Shown: piece after piece, positions 47,341 through 56,751 of the stretch
Layout of the letters: every line of letters begins with the position of its first letter
Numbering within the stretch: position 1 is the first letter of the stretch
NCBI RefSeq assembly: GCF_000696575.1
Contig: NZ_JMSQ01000004.1
Location: forward strand, 62,001 to 126,000
Direction of reading: 5' to 3'
Length of the DNA: 64,000 nucleotides
Source of the DNA: Siccibacter colletis
GTDB lineage: Bacteria; Pseudomonadota; Gammaproteobacteria; Enterobacterales; Enterobacteriaceae
Notes under the pieces: model-generated
Seen by the model: the letters and a program-made list of their open reading frames with translations, nothing else
Databases searched by the model: none
What the model was told of the DNA's origin: nothing
Made by a program: the position numbers and the translations under genes

Positions 47341-48060
47341 TCAGGAGTTAACGTTAGGGCGAGCAGCGTAATCGCGCGCGCCAAAAATGGCGGTTCCGAT
47401 GCGTACCATGGTGCTGCCTGCGGCAATCGCGGCGTCCATGTCATCGGTCATGCCTAAAGAAAGGGTATCCACGGACGGATACTGTTGTTTTAGCGCACGG
47501 AATGCTACCGCCATTTGATGGGCGACGGCAAACTGCCTGTCGTATGCCGTTTCCGGCGCCGGGATCGCCATCAGACCGCGCAGGCGTACCCCCGGCAGCA
47601 CGGCTATTTCCGCTGCCAGCGCATCCAGTTCGCTCAGGGTGATACCGGATTTGCTCTGTTCATCGCTGATATTGACCTGAATCAGCACGTTGAGCGGCGG
47701 CAGATGAGCCGGGCGCTGCTCGCTGAGGCGGGTGGCAATACGCAAGCGATCAACGGTATGGCACCAGTCAAAATGTTCTGCCACCAGACGACTTTTGTTG
47801 GACTGCAGCGGACCGATAAAGTGCCACTGTAGCCCGGTTTGACCGACATCCTGGAAGTGACGGATTTTTTCCACCCCCTCCTGAACATAGTTTTCCCCAA
47901 ATGCGCGCTGCCCGGCCTCGACCGCTTCTGCGACAGCGCTCGCAGGCTTGGTTTTGCTCACTGCAAGCAGCGTAACTTCTTCTGAAGCCCGGCCGCAACG
48001 CTCAGCAGCAGCCGCGATTTTCTCCCTGACCTGTGCCAGGTTATGCGTTATCTCACTCAT
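47341..48060 (-). CDS. yggS: PLP homeostasis protein YggS (PLPHP)
   Basis: A 239-residue pyridoxal-phosphate-binding TIM-barrel protein (YBL036C family) that controls vitamin B6 and amino-acid pools without a known catalytic activity. The PLP lysine is Lys36 in LLAVSKTKPA. About five residues longer at the C-terminus than E. coli YggS. It starts the operon. Its ATG overlaps, on the other strand, an upstream ATG of yggR (48059). Confidence 0.94.
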   Translation of the reverse strand: MSEITHNLAQVREKIAAAAERCGRASEEVTLLAVSKTKPASAVAEAVEAGQRAFGENYVQEGVEKIRHFQDVGQTGLQWHFIGPLQSNKSRLVAEHFDWCHTVDRLRIATRLSEQRPAHLPPLNVLIQVNISDEQSKSGITLSELDALAAEIAVLPGVRLRGLMAIPAPETAYDRQFAVAHQMAVAFRALKQQYPSVDTLSLGMTDDMDAAIAAGSTMVRIGTAIFGARDYAARPNVNS

Positions 48061-48082
48061 GGTTCAAGGATGGTCTGCGGAA

Positions 48083-49060
48083 ATGGAAGAAATTGTGGCC
48101 CTTAGTGTAAAGCATAACGTCTCGGATCTACACCTGTGCAGCGCCTGGCCCGCACGCTGGCGACGCAGCGGTGTGCTTGAGCCGCTGCCCGGCACCGCTC
48201 CCGATCCTCAGAGGCTGCTGGCGGGCTGGCTTAGCCCCGAACAGCAGGCAGCCTTTACCGCTGCAGGCCAGCTCGATTTTGCTGTCACCCTTGCGAGCGG
48301 CGCCCGGCTGCGCGCCAACGCATTCCAGCAGCAGGCCGGGTTGTCGCTGGCGCTGCGTCTGCTGCCTGAACGCTGTCCAACCCTCGATACACTGGATGTG
48401 CCGCCCGCGCTGGCCGAACGGCTGACGGCGCAGCACGGCATCATCCTGGTTACCGGTGCCACCGGCAGTGGTAAATCCACCACCCTCGCCGCGATGGTGG
48501 ACTGGCTTAATCAGCGTTTGTCGGGGCATATCCTGACGCTGGAAGATCCGGTGGAGTTTGTTCATACCTCGGTACGCTGCCTGATCCAGCAGCGGGAGAT
48601 TGGCGTCCATTGCCAGAGCTACGCCGAGGGGCTGCGCGCTGCGCTGCGTGAAGATCCCGATATTATCCTGCTTGGCGAGCTGCGCGATACCGCCACCATC
48701 CGGCTGGCGCTTACCGCTGCAGAAACGGGGCACCTGGTGCTGGCAACGTTGCATACCCGGGGAGCGGCCCAGGCGGTGGAACGGCTGGTGGATGTCTTTC
48801 CGGCAGAGGAGAAGAGCCTGGTGCGCACGCAGCTTGCCGGTAGCCTGAATGCGGTGCTGGCGCAGAAGCTGGTGCCCGCGACAGGGGGAGGGCGCGTGGC
48901 GCTGTATGAATTGCTGATCAATACCACCGCTGTCGCCAGCCTGATCCGCGAAGGAAAAACCCATCAGCTGCCCGGGGTACTACAGACCGGGCAGCAGGCG
49001 GGGATGCAAACCTTCGAAGGCAGCCTGGCGCAGCGCCGCCATCAAGGTAAAATGGCCTGA
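48083..49060 (+). CDS. yggR: PilT-like type IV pilus ATPase YggR
   Basis: A 325-residue PilT/GspE-type secretion ATPase. Walker A GATGSGKSTT lies near 129-138, the Asp box ILTLEDPVE near 155, and the Walker B ILLGELRD and His box LATLHTRGA are intact. PilT powers pilus retraction in other bacteria; whether YggR does so here is unknown. The ATG at 48083 gives the family MEEIVALSVKHNVSDLH N-terminus; another in-frame ATG at 48059 overlaps the yggS start. Divergent from yggS and convergent with a FAD oxidoreductase. Confidence 0.92.
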   Translation: MEEIVALSVKHNVSDLHLCSAWPARWRRSGVLEPLPGTAPDPQRLLAGWLSPEQQAAFTAAGQLDFAVTLASGARLRANAFQQQAGLSLALRLLPERCPTLDTLDVPPALAERLTAQHGIILVTGATGSGKSTTLAAMVDWLNQRLSGHILTLEDPVEFVHTSVRCLIQQREIGVHCQSYAEGLRAALREDPDIILLGELRDTATIRLALTAAETGHLVLATLHTRGAAQAVERLVDVFPAEEKSLVRTQLAGSLNAVLAQKLVPATGGGRVALYELLINTTAVASLIREGKTHQLPGVLQTGQQAGMQTFEGSLAQRRHQGKMA

Positions 49061-49078
49061 CTACCGTGTCTTGTTCAG

Positions 49079-51337
49079 CTAGCGCAGGTTGAGCGAGTAG
49101 AGCGCCGGTAACGCGCCGGCGCTGGCGAGGATCTCCAGTTTGATCTCATGCGCGGGTTCGGGGTGCACCAGGCGATGCTCGCGCACCGAGTGGTGGTTAT
49201 CATTGACCTCGACAATCAGTGCGCCATTGAGCCACAGGCGATAGCGGTTCACGCAGTGGGGAGTAACCGCGCTGTCATGCCCCATCTGCACGGTTTCCAT
49301 CGCGTTGTCGAAGTCGTTGTCAAAGATCAGCGTCAGCGTCTGGACGACGGGCGGATCATCCCAGCGCCAGGTGACGGTGGGCGCGCGGTCATCGTCGGCC
49401 GGTACCCAGGCGTTGGTATGCTGCTCGGGCCGCAGATGCCCATTGAGCAGATGCTCTGCAGCGTAGCAGCGCAGCGGCGGGTCAAAGGTCAGGGCGGGCA
49501 TAACCTGATGCGGGCGGCGGCGCGGCAGCCAGAAGTCAAACTCATCCACGCCGTAGTCACCGTCGGCTATCTGGCGGGTATGTTTCGCCACGCGGGCATT
49601 GAGGCTGTTAAACACCGTCATCAGGCCGGGAAGCGCAGTATCGGTAAGGGCAATCTCGACGTCTGGCTGCGCCCCGAAGGCGAGAAACAGGTACTGGTCG
49701 CGCTCGCTCACCATGTTGAAATCAACCGGCAGTCGCTGTTCCCCGCTGACCTGCAGCGTCTGGCTGGCCAGAGTATGTTCCGGGGTGAAGTTTCCCGGTC
49801 GCTCGCTGGCAAGCAGGCTGACGGTGAGCGTCTGGAGGATGCGGCTTCGCAGCGTCAGGCCGATGACGGGCAGGCGCTCTCCGGCTTTAACCGGTAGCAG
49901 CAGCGCCATGCGCTCGCTCAGAGCCAGCCAGCTACCGTTAGCCTCCAGGTGCGAAAGCGCGTATTCACTGCTGGTGGTGACCCGTGCCTGGCCCGCCGGA
50001 TTGTTTAAGCGCTGGCGGGGTATGAAACACCCGGTCGCCTGCAGGTGCTGTTGCAGGTCGCCAATGCGTGCTGGCTCAGCCAGCTGGCGCGGGGAGATCT
50101 GCTGCTGATGGCACAGCGCGGCGGCGCGGCCCACCACTTCCCCCAGCAGCCCGCAGGTGCACATCACTCTGGCGCTGCCGAAGGCGACGTGGCTGGCGGA
50201 GATGAGGCGGCCAGTGAGGAAAAGATTGCTCAGCGAGCGGCTGTACAGGCTGCGAAACGGGATAGTGTAGGTACCTTTGCTGTGAAACTGACGGCAGCCA
50301 TCGTGGGTGCTGTAGACCCCGTCTGCCGGGTGCAGGTCGATGGACCAGCCGCCGTAGCCGACGGCATCATAGTGGTCGCGTTGCTCGATGATGTCCTGCT
50401 GGCACAGCAGATGGTCGCCCATAAAGCGGCGGCTTTCGCGCTTGCCGGGAATAGCGCCCACCCACTCGATCGTCATGTTGTCGGCTTCGGGGAAGTCACC
50501 GGAATTTTTAATGTAGTTCCAGACGCCCCAGACGATTTTCCACAGCTCCCACTTGATGGTTTCGCTTTCATGCACGGTGTCGAGGCGTCCTCCCCACTCC
50601 AGCCACCACAGGTCACAGCCGTTGAGGGTCGAGGTTAGCCGCTTATAGCGCGGGATAGCGGTGATGTCCTGCAATGCGAAAGAGGGCGGGACAAAGTTGA
50701 CCGGGCCGGAGGTCTGTTTCGTGTAAAAGTAGATGGAGTGTCCGAGCTTATGGCCGAAGCTGTCGCCGGGTGCCATCTTCTCGCCCAGCTCCGCCTGTTC
50801 TTCTGCACCTTCCCGGTATTCAGCACCCGCCAGATAGCCGAGCACGCCGTCGCCGGTAGCATCGCAAAACTGGAGAGCCTCAATATCGTAAAAGGTCTCA
50901 TTGATGGGGTTGAAGCCGCAGGCGCCGGTAATGCGTTCGCCTGCGGTAACGACCTCAAACAGGGCGGTGTTGAGCAGCAGCGTCAGGCCGGGCTGGCTGC
51001 GTGCCAGGTCGAGCAGCACCAGGTCGAACATCACCGGGTTGCCCTCCTTGTTGCGCCACAGGTTCTCTTCGAGGATCTCGCCCATAATGCCGCCTTCGCG
51101 TGCCCAGCGGTTATTGTTACCCATGTGAGAGGTGGCCCCGTTGGCCCAGAGCCGCACTTCGCTGGAGGCGTTGCCGCCGAGCACCGGCCTGTCCTGTACC
51201 AGCACCACCTCCAGGCCATCGCGCGCGGCGGCGAGAGCCGCGCACAGCCCGGAAAGTCCGCCACCGGCAACCAGCAGATCGGCCTTCAGACGCTGGCGCG
51301 GAAAATGGCGGGCATCGGTTTGCTGAAAGATTTTCAT
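49079..51337 (-). CDS. FAD-dependent oxidoreductase with C-terminal beta-rich region
   Basis: A 752-residue flavoprotein of the FAD_oxidored type. The dinucleotide motif VAGGGLSGLCAALAAARDG is at 23-41, followed by LGGNASSEVRLW (53-64), a hallmark of this family. Residues up to about 430 form the FAD/substrate domain; the rest (about 450-752) is less conserved and beta-rich, possibly carbohydrate-binding-like. Substrate unknown; relatives are often next to sugar-use genes. The ATG at 51337 has AGAGG nine bases upstream; 51367 is an alternative. No signal peptide is seen. It is divergent from an IclR-type gene and absent from this place in E. coli. Confidence 0.8.
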   Translation of the reverse strand: MKIFQQTDARHFPRQRLKADLLVAGGGLSGLCAALAAARDGLEVVLVQDRPVLGGNASSEVRLWANGATSHMGNNNRWAREGGIMGEILEENLWRNKEGNPVMFDLVLLDLARSQPGLTLLLNTALFEVVTAGERITGACGFNPINETFYDIEALQFCDATGDGVLGYLAGAEYREGAEEQAELGEKMAPGDSFGHKLGHSIYFYTKQTSGPVNFVPPSFALQDITAIPRYKRLTSTLNGCDLWWLEWGGRLDTVHESETIKWELWKIVWGVWNYIKNSGDFPEADNMTIEWVGAIPGKRESRRFMGDHLLCQQDIIEQRDHYDAVGYGGWSIDLHPADGVYSTHDGCRQFHSKGTYTIPFRSLYSRSLSNLFLTGRLISASHVAFGSARVMCTCGLLGEVVGRAAALCHQQQISPRQLAEPARIGDLQQHLQATGCFIPRQRLNNPAGQARVTTSSEYALSHLEANGSWLALSERMALLLPVKAGERLPVIGLTLRSRILQTLTVSLLASERPGNFTPEHTLASQTLQVSGEQRLPVDFNMVSERDQYLFLAFGAQPDVEIALTDTALPGLMTVFNSLNARVAKHTRQIADGDYGVDEFDFWLPRRRPHQVMPALTFDPPLRCYAAEHLLNGHLRPEQHTNAWVPADDDRAPTVTWRWDDPPVVQTLTLIFDNDFDNAMETVQMGHDSAVTPHCVNRYRLWLNGALIVEVNDNHHSVREHRLVHPEPAHEIKLEILASAGALPALYSLNLR

Positions 51338-51390
51338 AAACTGGTATCCTCTGGACTGGTTAAACATGTACCCGTTACGCGAAGCCCGCT

Positions 51391-52080
51391 ATGTCATCAC
51401 AACCAAACCAAAGTCTGATTGATGGTATCCGTTGCCTGCAGTACCTGGTTTCCAGCGGCAGGGCTATCGGCTGCCGCGAACTTGCCCGCCTGATGGGCAT
51501 CAATACCACCCGCGTTAACCGCCTGCTGATGAGCATGGCTTCTATCGGTCTCACTACCCAGGACGAACAGCGCCGCTATCTGCCGGGGCCGGGTATTCAT
51601 GCGCTTGCCGCTCAGGCCATTCGCGGCTCGGCGCTGTTTTCCCAGGCGCTGCCGCTGCTTGAGCGCCACGCGCCAAAAGATGTCGTCGTGGCGATGGGCG
51701 TGCTGTGGGAGGACCAGGTCATCTACATCTATCACTCTGAACCCGGCTCCCAGGTCAGCCAGGCGCTGGCCGGATTCCACATGCTGCCGGCGTGGCAGTC
51801 GGTGATCGGCATGTCGCTGCTGGCCGCCGAGCCGGATGACGCTCTACAGGCGCGATTTAGCCCGGAGCAGTGGCAGCACCTGCAGCCGCACCTTGAACAG
51901 CAGCGCGCCACCGGGCACGTCATCTGGCGACACGACGATGGCGAAGTCTCCATGGCGACGACATTGGGGGCTCATAAAGCAGCCCTGGCGTTAGCCGGTA
52001 TGTGGAACATCCCGGAGCACACTCTCAACGATCGGCTTAGCGAACTGCTGGCGCTCAGCGCCCGGCTGGGTGAAACATAA
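51391..52080 (+). CDS. IclR-family transcriptional regulator
   Basis: A 229-residue regulator. The winged helix-turn-helix lies at about 8-60 (GCRELARLMGINTTRVNRLLMSMASIGL) and the GAF-like effector domain at about 75-225. It is somewhat shorter than typical IclR proteins. It is divergent from the FAD oxidoreductase; the two starts are about 54 bases apart, so it probably controls that gene, with the catabolite as effector. The effector is not known. Confidence 0.85.
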   Translation: MSSQPNQSLIDGIRCLQYLVSSGRAIGCRELARLMGINTTRVNRLLMSMASIGLTTQDEQRRYLPGPGIHALAAQAIRGSALFSQALPLLERHAPKDVVVAMGVLWEDQVIYIYHSEPGSQVSQALAGFHMLPAWQSVIGMSLLAAEPDDALQARFSPEQWQHLQPHLEQQRATGHVIWRHDDGEVSMATTLGAHKAALALAGMWNIPEHTLNDRLSELLALSARLGET

Positions 52081-52095
52081 CGCATCGCGGGTAGT

Positions 52096-52124
52096 CATAA
52101 TGTTTCTTTTATAGAAACATTATG
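52096..52124. repeat. Perfect 12-bp inverted repeat after the IclR gene
   Basis: CATAATGTTTCT and AGAAACATTATG are exact reverse complements around a 5-base TTTAT centre. It lies 16 bases after the IclR-type stop. It lacks a T-run and is followed by a normal terminator, so it could be a protein-binding palindrome or an mRNA hairpin. Confidence 0.6.
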
Positions 52125-52137
52125 GCAAAAGCAAAAC

Positions 52138-52173
52138 GCCCGCGCTGAATTTGTGATCCCAGCGCGGGCTTTT
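52138..52173. terminator. Terminator between the IclR gene and yqgF
   Basis: GCCCGCGCTG / CAGCGCGGGC is a 10-bp stem with a 12-base loop, AAAA before and TTTT after, suited to both convergent genes. Confidence 0.8.
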
Positions 52174-52210
52174 ATCGGGAATTGACCGGGCGCAACGGCC
52201 CGGTTGAGGA

Positions 52211-52627
52211 TCAGGCGTGCTGCGCGAAATAGCTTTCGAGGATAACCACCGCCGAAGCGGAATCAACGCTGCCTTTGTTCAGGGCGCGAAAACCGCCGTT
52301 TTCGAACAGGCCGGCGCGCGCTTCCACAGTACTGAGGCGCTCGTCGTGCAGCGTAACGGCCACGCCAAAACGGCCATGCACGCGATTGGCAAAGGTGCGG
52401 GCGCGGGCGGTAAGCGGCTGTTCGGTGCCATCCATGTTCAACGGCAGGCCGACGATCACTTCGTCCGGCTGCCACTCTTTAAGCAGCCTTTCAATCTGCG
52501 TCCAGTCGGGGTTGCCGTTGTTGGCTTTCAGCGCCGTCAGCGGGCGGGCGGTGCCGGTGATACGCTGGCCAATCGCCACGCCAATACTTTTGGTACCAAA
52601 ATCGAAGCTCAGCAGAGTACCGCTCAT
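52211..52627 (-). CDS. yqgF: Holliday junction resolvase-like protein YqgF (RuvX)
   Basis: A 138-residue RNase H-fold protein. The first catalytic aspartate is in [16 protein letters not shown] (8-17), with the VGLPLNMDG and [10 protein letters not shown] segments following. It takes part in rRNA processing (pre-16S 5' maturation) and was first described as a putative resolvase. It starts at the last base of the yqgE stop (TGATG overlap). Confidence 0.95.
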   Translation of the reverse strand: MSGTLLSFDFGTKSIGVAIGQRITGTARPLTALKANNGNPDWTQIERLLKEWQPDEVIVGLPLNMDGTEQPLTARARTFANRVHGRFGVAVTLHDERLSTVEARAGLFENGGFRALNKGSVDSASAVVILESYFAQHA

Positions 52628-53190
52628 CAGGCGTGACCTGCATCGACGGGCATCGTCTGAATATCAATCCCAATCAGTTTTGCCGCCTCGCGCCAGCGGT
52701 CGGCAATTGGCACCTTAAACAGGATGTTGAGATCTGCCGGGGCGGTCAGCCAGGCGTTTTCCAGAATCTCTTCCTCAAGCTGTCCTTTCTCCCACGACGA
52801 ATAGCCAAGCGCAACAATCACTTCCGAAGGCTGCGTCGGCGTACCCAGGGTTTCCAGCACATCGCGCGAGGTGGTGATGATGGTGTTGTCAGAGATACGA
52901 ATACTGGAGGAGAAATTATCCGGCGGCGTGTGGAGTATAAAGCCGCGATCTTCCGCCAGCGGGCCGCCGACAAACACCGGTTTGTCGAGGCGAATCGCCG
53001 GATCGCGCCCTTCGGGTTTGATCTTCAGCTTATCAAGCACCCCTTCGACCTTCAGGTTTTCCAGAGGCTTGTTGATGATGATGCCCATCGCACCGTCGTC
53101 GTTGTATTCGCAAATGTAAACCACGGAACGTTTGAATAGCGGGTCCTGGAGGCCAGGCATGGCAATAAGAAAGTGATGCTGTAAATTCAT
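52627..53190 (-). CDS. yqgE: DUF179 protein YqgE (AlgH family)
   Basis: A 187-residue protein of the YqgE/AlgH family, cytosolic, of unknown function. The N-terminus [17 protein letters not shown] and the VNKP / [13 protein letters not shown] motifs are nearly the same as in E. coli. The ATG at 53190 is chosen over the GTG at 53196 because it gives the family N-terminus. Coupled to yqgF. The 143 bases back to gshB hold a nested GC-rich stem-loop (about 53277-53325) without a T-run. Confidence 0.93.
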   Translation of the reverse strand: MNLQHHFLIAMPGLQDPLFKRSVVYICEYNDDGAMGIIINKPLENLKVEGVLDKLKIKPEGRDPAIRLDKPVFVGGPLAEDRGFILHTPPDNFSSSIRISDNTIITTSRDVLETLGTPTQPSEVIVALGYSSWEKGQLEEEILENAWLTAPADLNILFKVPIADRWREAAKLIGIDIQTMPVDAGHA

Positions 53191-53333
53191 TGTCACAGGT
53201 TCAGTAGTCCCGGTTGAAAAAACGACAGTTTAGTATGCGGGGAAAGCAGCGGTATGTCACTAGCCAGCGCTAAGACGACGCGGAAGGGCCAGCATGGCTG
53301 GCATTCTGGCCCTGTAAGCCGCGTCTGAAAGGG

Positions 53334-54281
53334 TTACTTCGCCAGACGCGCTTCGATGGCGTCCATCAGCATGCCGGTGATGGAAACCGGGAACGCGGCT
53401 TCGATTTCACGGATGCAGGTCGGGCTGGTGACGTTAATCTCGGTCAGGCGATCGCCGATGATGTCGAGGCCAACAAAAATCAGGCCTTTGGCTTTCAGCG
53501 TCGGACCAACGCGACGGGCGATCTCCCAGTCGCTGTCGGTCAGCGGACGGGCTTCGCCACGCCCTCCTGCCGCCAGGTTACCGCGGGTTTCGCCGCCTTG
53601 CGGGATACGTGCCAGGCAGTACGGCACCGGCTCACCATCCACCACCAGCACGCGCTTGTCGCCATCAACAATGGCTGGCAGATAGTTCTGCGCCATGCAG
53701 TAGCGGGTTCCCAGCTCGGTCAGGGTCTCGGCAATCACGCCGATGTTCGGGTCGCCCTCTTTGACGCGGAAGATCGACGCGCCGCCCATGCCGTCCAGCG
53801 GTTTCATGATGATGTCGCCGTGCTGCTGCCAGAACGCTTTCAGCTGCGCCTTATTGCGCGTCACCAGGGTGTGCGGCGTGAGGTCGGCAAACCAGGCGGT
53901 GAACAGTTTTTCGTTGCAGTCGCGCAGGCTCTGGGGTTTGTTGACGATCAGCGTGCCTTGCTCTTCCGCGCGCTCAAGAATGTAGGTCGCGTAGATAAAC
54001 TCGGTGTCAAACGGCGGATCTTTACGCATCAGAATGACGTCGAGATCCGCCAGCGCCACATCCTGCTCGCTGGTGAATTCGTACCACTTATCGTAGTTCT
54101 GTTCGACGCTCAGCGTGCGCGTGCGAGCGTGTGCCACACCATCGTTCAGCCAGAGATCCGCCATCTCCATGTAGTGCAGCTCGTAGCCGCGACGCTGCGC
54201 TTCCAGCAGCATGGCGAAGCTTGAGTCTTTTTTGATGTTGATGGAAGCGATGGGGTCCATCACGATGCCGAGCTTAATCAT
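53334..54281 (-). CDS. gshB: Glutathione synthetase
   Basis: A 315-residue ATP-grasp enzyme that joins gamma-glutamylcysteine and glycine. The ATP-grasp segments IIMKPLDGMGGASIF (near 158-172) and the glycine-rich GGRGEARPL region are conserved, and the C-terminal INVTSPTCIREIE motif binds magnesium. Length equals that of E. coli GshB. It is followed by yqgE-yqgF and preceded by rsmE on the same strand. Confidence 0.98.
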   Translation of the reverse strand: MIKLGIVMDPIASINIKKDSSFAMLLEAQRRGYELHYMEMADLWLNDGVAHARTRTLSVEQNYDKWYEFTSEQDVALADLDVILMRKDPPFDTEFIYATYILERAEEQGTLIVNKPQSLRDCNEKLFTAWFADLTPHTLVTRNKAQLKAFWQQHGDIIMKPLDGMGGASIFRVKEGDPNIGVIAETLTELGTRYCMAQNYLPAIVDGDKRVLVVDGEPVPYCLARIPQGGETRGNLAAGGRGEARPLTDSDWEIARRVGPTLKAKGLIFVGLDIIGDRLTEINVTSPTCIREIEAAFPVSITGMLMDAIEARLAK

Positions 54282-54349
54282 TGTTGTTCTCCTGTAAAGC
54301 TGAAGCGTAAGGCGTCACGGTTGCAGCGCGCCGCGCCTGACGTTCAGGT

Positions 54350-55081
54350 TCAGCCCAGATCGCCAAACCGCACCTGTAGCGCGGTAATAGCGGTGAGCGC
54401 GGTCGTCTCTGTGCGCAAAACGCGTGGTCCTAACAGAATATCAGTAAACGCATGCTCTGCGGTCATGGCAATTTCATCGGCGCTCAGGCCGCCTTCGGGG
54501 CCGATCAGCAGGCGTACCCGCGTCACCGGCTGGCTCAGGGTGTTGATGCTTGCCTGCGCACGCGGGTGCAGATTCAGTTTCAGGGCATCGTCCTGCTCGG
54601 CGCACCAGGCTTCCAGATCCATCGCCGGACGGATTTCCGGAATGCGGTTGCGGCCACTCTGCTCGCAGGCGGCGATGGCAATCTTCTGCCACTGCTGGAT
54701 CTTCTTATTCAGGCGCTCGGCGTCCAGCTTCACACCGCAACGTTCGGAGAACAGCGGAGTGATGACGTCCACGCCCAGCTCAATCGATTTCTGAATCGTG
54801 AACTCCATCTTTTCGCCGCGGGACATCACCTGCCCCAGATGCAGATGCAGCGGGGACTCCCGGTCGTCCAGCGCGGCGCTCAGCACCTTCACCTGCACGC
54901 TTTTCTTATCCGAGCGTACGATCTCCGCCTCGAAAACCTGATTACTGCCGTCAAACAGCTGCAGTGCCTGCCCGGCGCTCATGCGCAGGACGCGACCTAC
55001 ATGGTTAGCGGCGTCATCGCTCAGGGCGATCTCAGCGCCGACGGTAAGCGGCTCCGGGTGATGGATGCGGGGAATGCGCAT
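54350..55081 (-). CDS. rsmE: 16S rRNA m3U1498 methyltransferase
   Basis: A 243-residue SPOUT-family enzyme that methylates N3 of U1498 of 16S rRNA. The knot region [16 protein letters not shown] and [15 protein letters not shown] (here [12 protein letters not shown]) lies at the C-terminus. The ATG at 55081 gives MRIPRIHHP as in E. coli; an in-frame start at 55123 adds 14 residues. It is in a run of minus-strand genes endA-rsmE-gshB. Confidence 0.96.
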   Translation of the reverse strand: MRIPRIHHPEPLTVGAEIALSDDAANHVGRVLRMSAGQALQLFDGSNQVFEAEIVRSDKKSVQVKVLSAALDDRESPLHLHLGQVMSRGEKMEFTIQKSIELGVDVITPLFSERCGVKLDAERLNKKIQQWQKIAIAACEQSGRNRIPEIRPAMDLEAWCAEQDDALKLNLHPRAQASINTLSQPVTRVRLLIGPEGGLSADEIAMTAEHAFTDILLGPRVLRTETTALTAITALQVRFGDLG

Positions 55082-55167
55082 GGCGTCTGTTATCCGTGTC
55101 GAAAGGCGCGGGGCGGAAGGCAATGCTGCCCCGGCGCGCAGTTAATCAAAGTGGACGCTAGTGTAGG

Positions 55168-55875
55168 TTACCCCTTTTGCGCCTGGCAAGCCCGCAGCAC
55201 ATAAGGGTTATGGTTGCCCTGCACGCGAGCGATACGCGCATCACGCAGGCACTCCCAGGCGCTCACCGGGTAGAGCTTATCCCAGGCGGTAAACAGCTGG
55301 GTCTGCTGGCGCGAGAGCGACAGTTTGTACTGGTCGCGCATATAGAAGTAGGTGCGGGCGATGGAGCCACGGGCGCGGGCCGGCGGCTCAGCCAGCTTCG
55401 CTTTGAAGTCCACTTTCATCGGGCACTGGCCGTACTGGCCTTCACCGCCGTTCCACTGGCTGTACATGAAGTTGCCGCGATCGCCGTTTACTTCGCCGAC
55501 CGCAGGCTGCAGGTTGTGCATATCGCTCTCAATCTGGCGGTAAACCGGGTCTTTGGCGCAGTTTTTACGCCCGCCGTCCTGCCAGCACTGGCGCTGGTGA
55601 CCAAATTGCCATGCCGGTACCACGTGCTCCCACTCGATGCGGCTGGCGCGGTTGGCGTTCTTACGCACTTTATAGCCGCAGGACGCCAGATCGACGACGC
55701 CTTTCTTGCCGTGCCAGTCAATTTTACAGCCGCAGTAAAAATCCCCCGGCGCGTCGGCGTTGATTTTTACCCCGGCGGCTTTGGCCTGAGAGAAGCTGTT
55801 AATCCCCTGGCTGAGGGCCGGGAGAGCGAAGAGTGTGGCGGATAACGCCAGAACAGAAATGCCGATACGTAACAT
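55168..55875 (-). CDS. endA: DNA-specific endonuclease I
   Basis: A 235-residue periplasmic nuclease with a signal peptide (cleaved near ALS, about residue 22). The [18 protein letters not shown] segment carries the catalytic histidine of the beta-beta-alpha metal fold, and [19 protein letters not shown] supplies the metal-binding Asn. Paired cysteines suggest disulfides. The ATG at 55875 begins the signal peptide; the longer frame from 55932 has no support. Confidence 0.96.
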   Translation of the reverse strand: MLRIGISVLALSATLFALPALSQGINSFSQAKAAGVKINADAPGDFYCGCKIDWHGKKGVVDLASCGYKVRKNANRASRIEWEHVVPAWQFGHQRQCWQDGGRKNCAKDPVYRQIESDMHNLQPAVGEVNGDRGNFMYSQWNGGEGQYGQCPMKVDFKAKLAEPPARARGSIARTYFYMRDQYKLSLSRQQTQLFTAWDKLYPVSAWECLRDARIARVQGNHNPYVLRACQAQKG

Positions 55876-55969
55876 GGCAGACTCCTTGTCAAAACGAGCC
55901 CGCACCGTAACCACAGACGGCGTTTGTTGCAATCAATAACCGCTGAAAATTTCCAGATCGGAGGCGGCG

Positions 55970-56482
55970 TTATGACGCCTCGTCGGAATGGGGGGTAAGA
56001 CGGTTGCCGCACTGGGTGCAGCGGTATTCGGTTTCGCCGCGCAGCACGCGATTATGGCGACGGATGGTCAGCTGGTGCAGCTGGCAGCCGCAGTGGTAGG
56101 GGAAGGTATTCGCGCGTACTGACGCCACTTCGAAACGATGAGTGCGCTGCGCAGGCACGCCGAGCACGCTCTCCATCATCCACTTCCACTCTTTGCCATG
56201 CGGGGCCACGCGGCCAAAATGCTTCCACACCAGCAGGTGCGCCAGCTCGTGCGGTACCACTTCCTCAACAAACGCCTGCTGATTTTCCAGCATCAGCACC
56301 GGGTTAAGGCGAATCTCATAGGGTTCCAGCCAGGCGGTGCCCGCAGCGGTGCCGCGCTGCTGATAAACCACGCTGGGTTCAGGATAGTTGCGCCCCAGAT
56401 GCTGATTGGCGAGGGCGAGCTTTTCGCGCAGGCTGCGCATAACGGCCTGCTGAAGCGCGATGGGAAGACGAGGCGTTTTCAT
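55970..56482 (-). CDS. sprT: SprT family zinc metalloprotein
   Basis: A 170-residue SprT protein. The metalloprotease-type HELAH motif is in [16 protein letters not shown], followed by a third ligand region (PHGKEWK); four cysteines in the last 50 residues (CGC ... CTQC) make a zinc ribbon. Related to the DNA-protein crosslink protease Spartan, but the bacterial function is not settled. About five residues longer than E. coli SprT. The 269 bases to the Tsx-like gene are AT-rich with no gene. Confidence 0.93.
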   Translation of the reverse strand: MKTPRLPIALQQAVMRSLREKLALANQHLGRNYPEPSVVYQQRGTAAGTAWLEPYEIRLNPVLMLENQQAFVEEVVPHELAHLLVWKHFGRVAPHGKEWKWMMESVLGVPAQRTHRFEVASVRANTFPYHCGCQLHQLTIRRHNRVLRGETEYRCTQCGNRLTPHSDEAS

Positions 56483-56751
56483 AGCGAGGGAGAATAACGT
56501 CTCGTGCGCATATTGACAATCTCCGTTATTAGTAGCGATTTGTGCGCTGCCGATAATTAATCAGGATCGTTCTTTTTAAACCCTGGACTAATAATATTCA
56601 TTAACATTGTAGGCGTTCATGTAATTAATGAGGCGGGGTGGCTATTAATATTTTGCGTGAAAAGTCACAGTAAATATCAGGGCTGTTTAATTAAATGGGT
56701 GGGCGCAAAATATCTGTGATTGTAATTAACAGGAAACGTTAAGGGATATTT

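Noticed and set aside
53277-53325. Nested stem-loop between gshB and yqgE as a terminator
   Set aside because: It has no T-run on either strand and the flanking genes run in the same direction; termination cannot be claimed.
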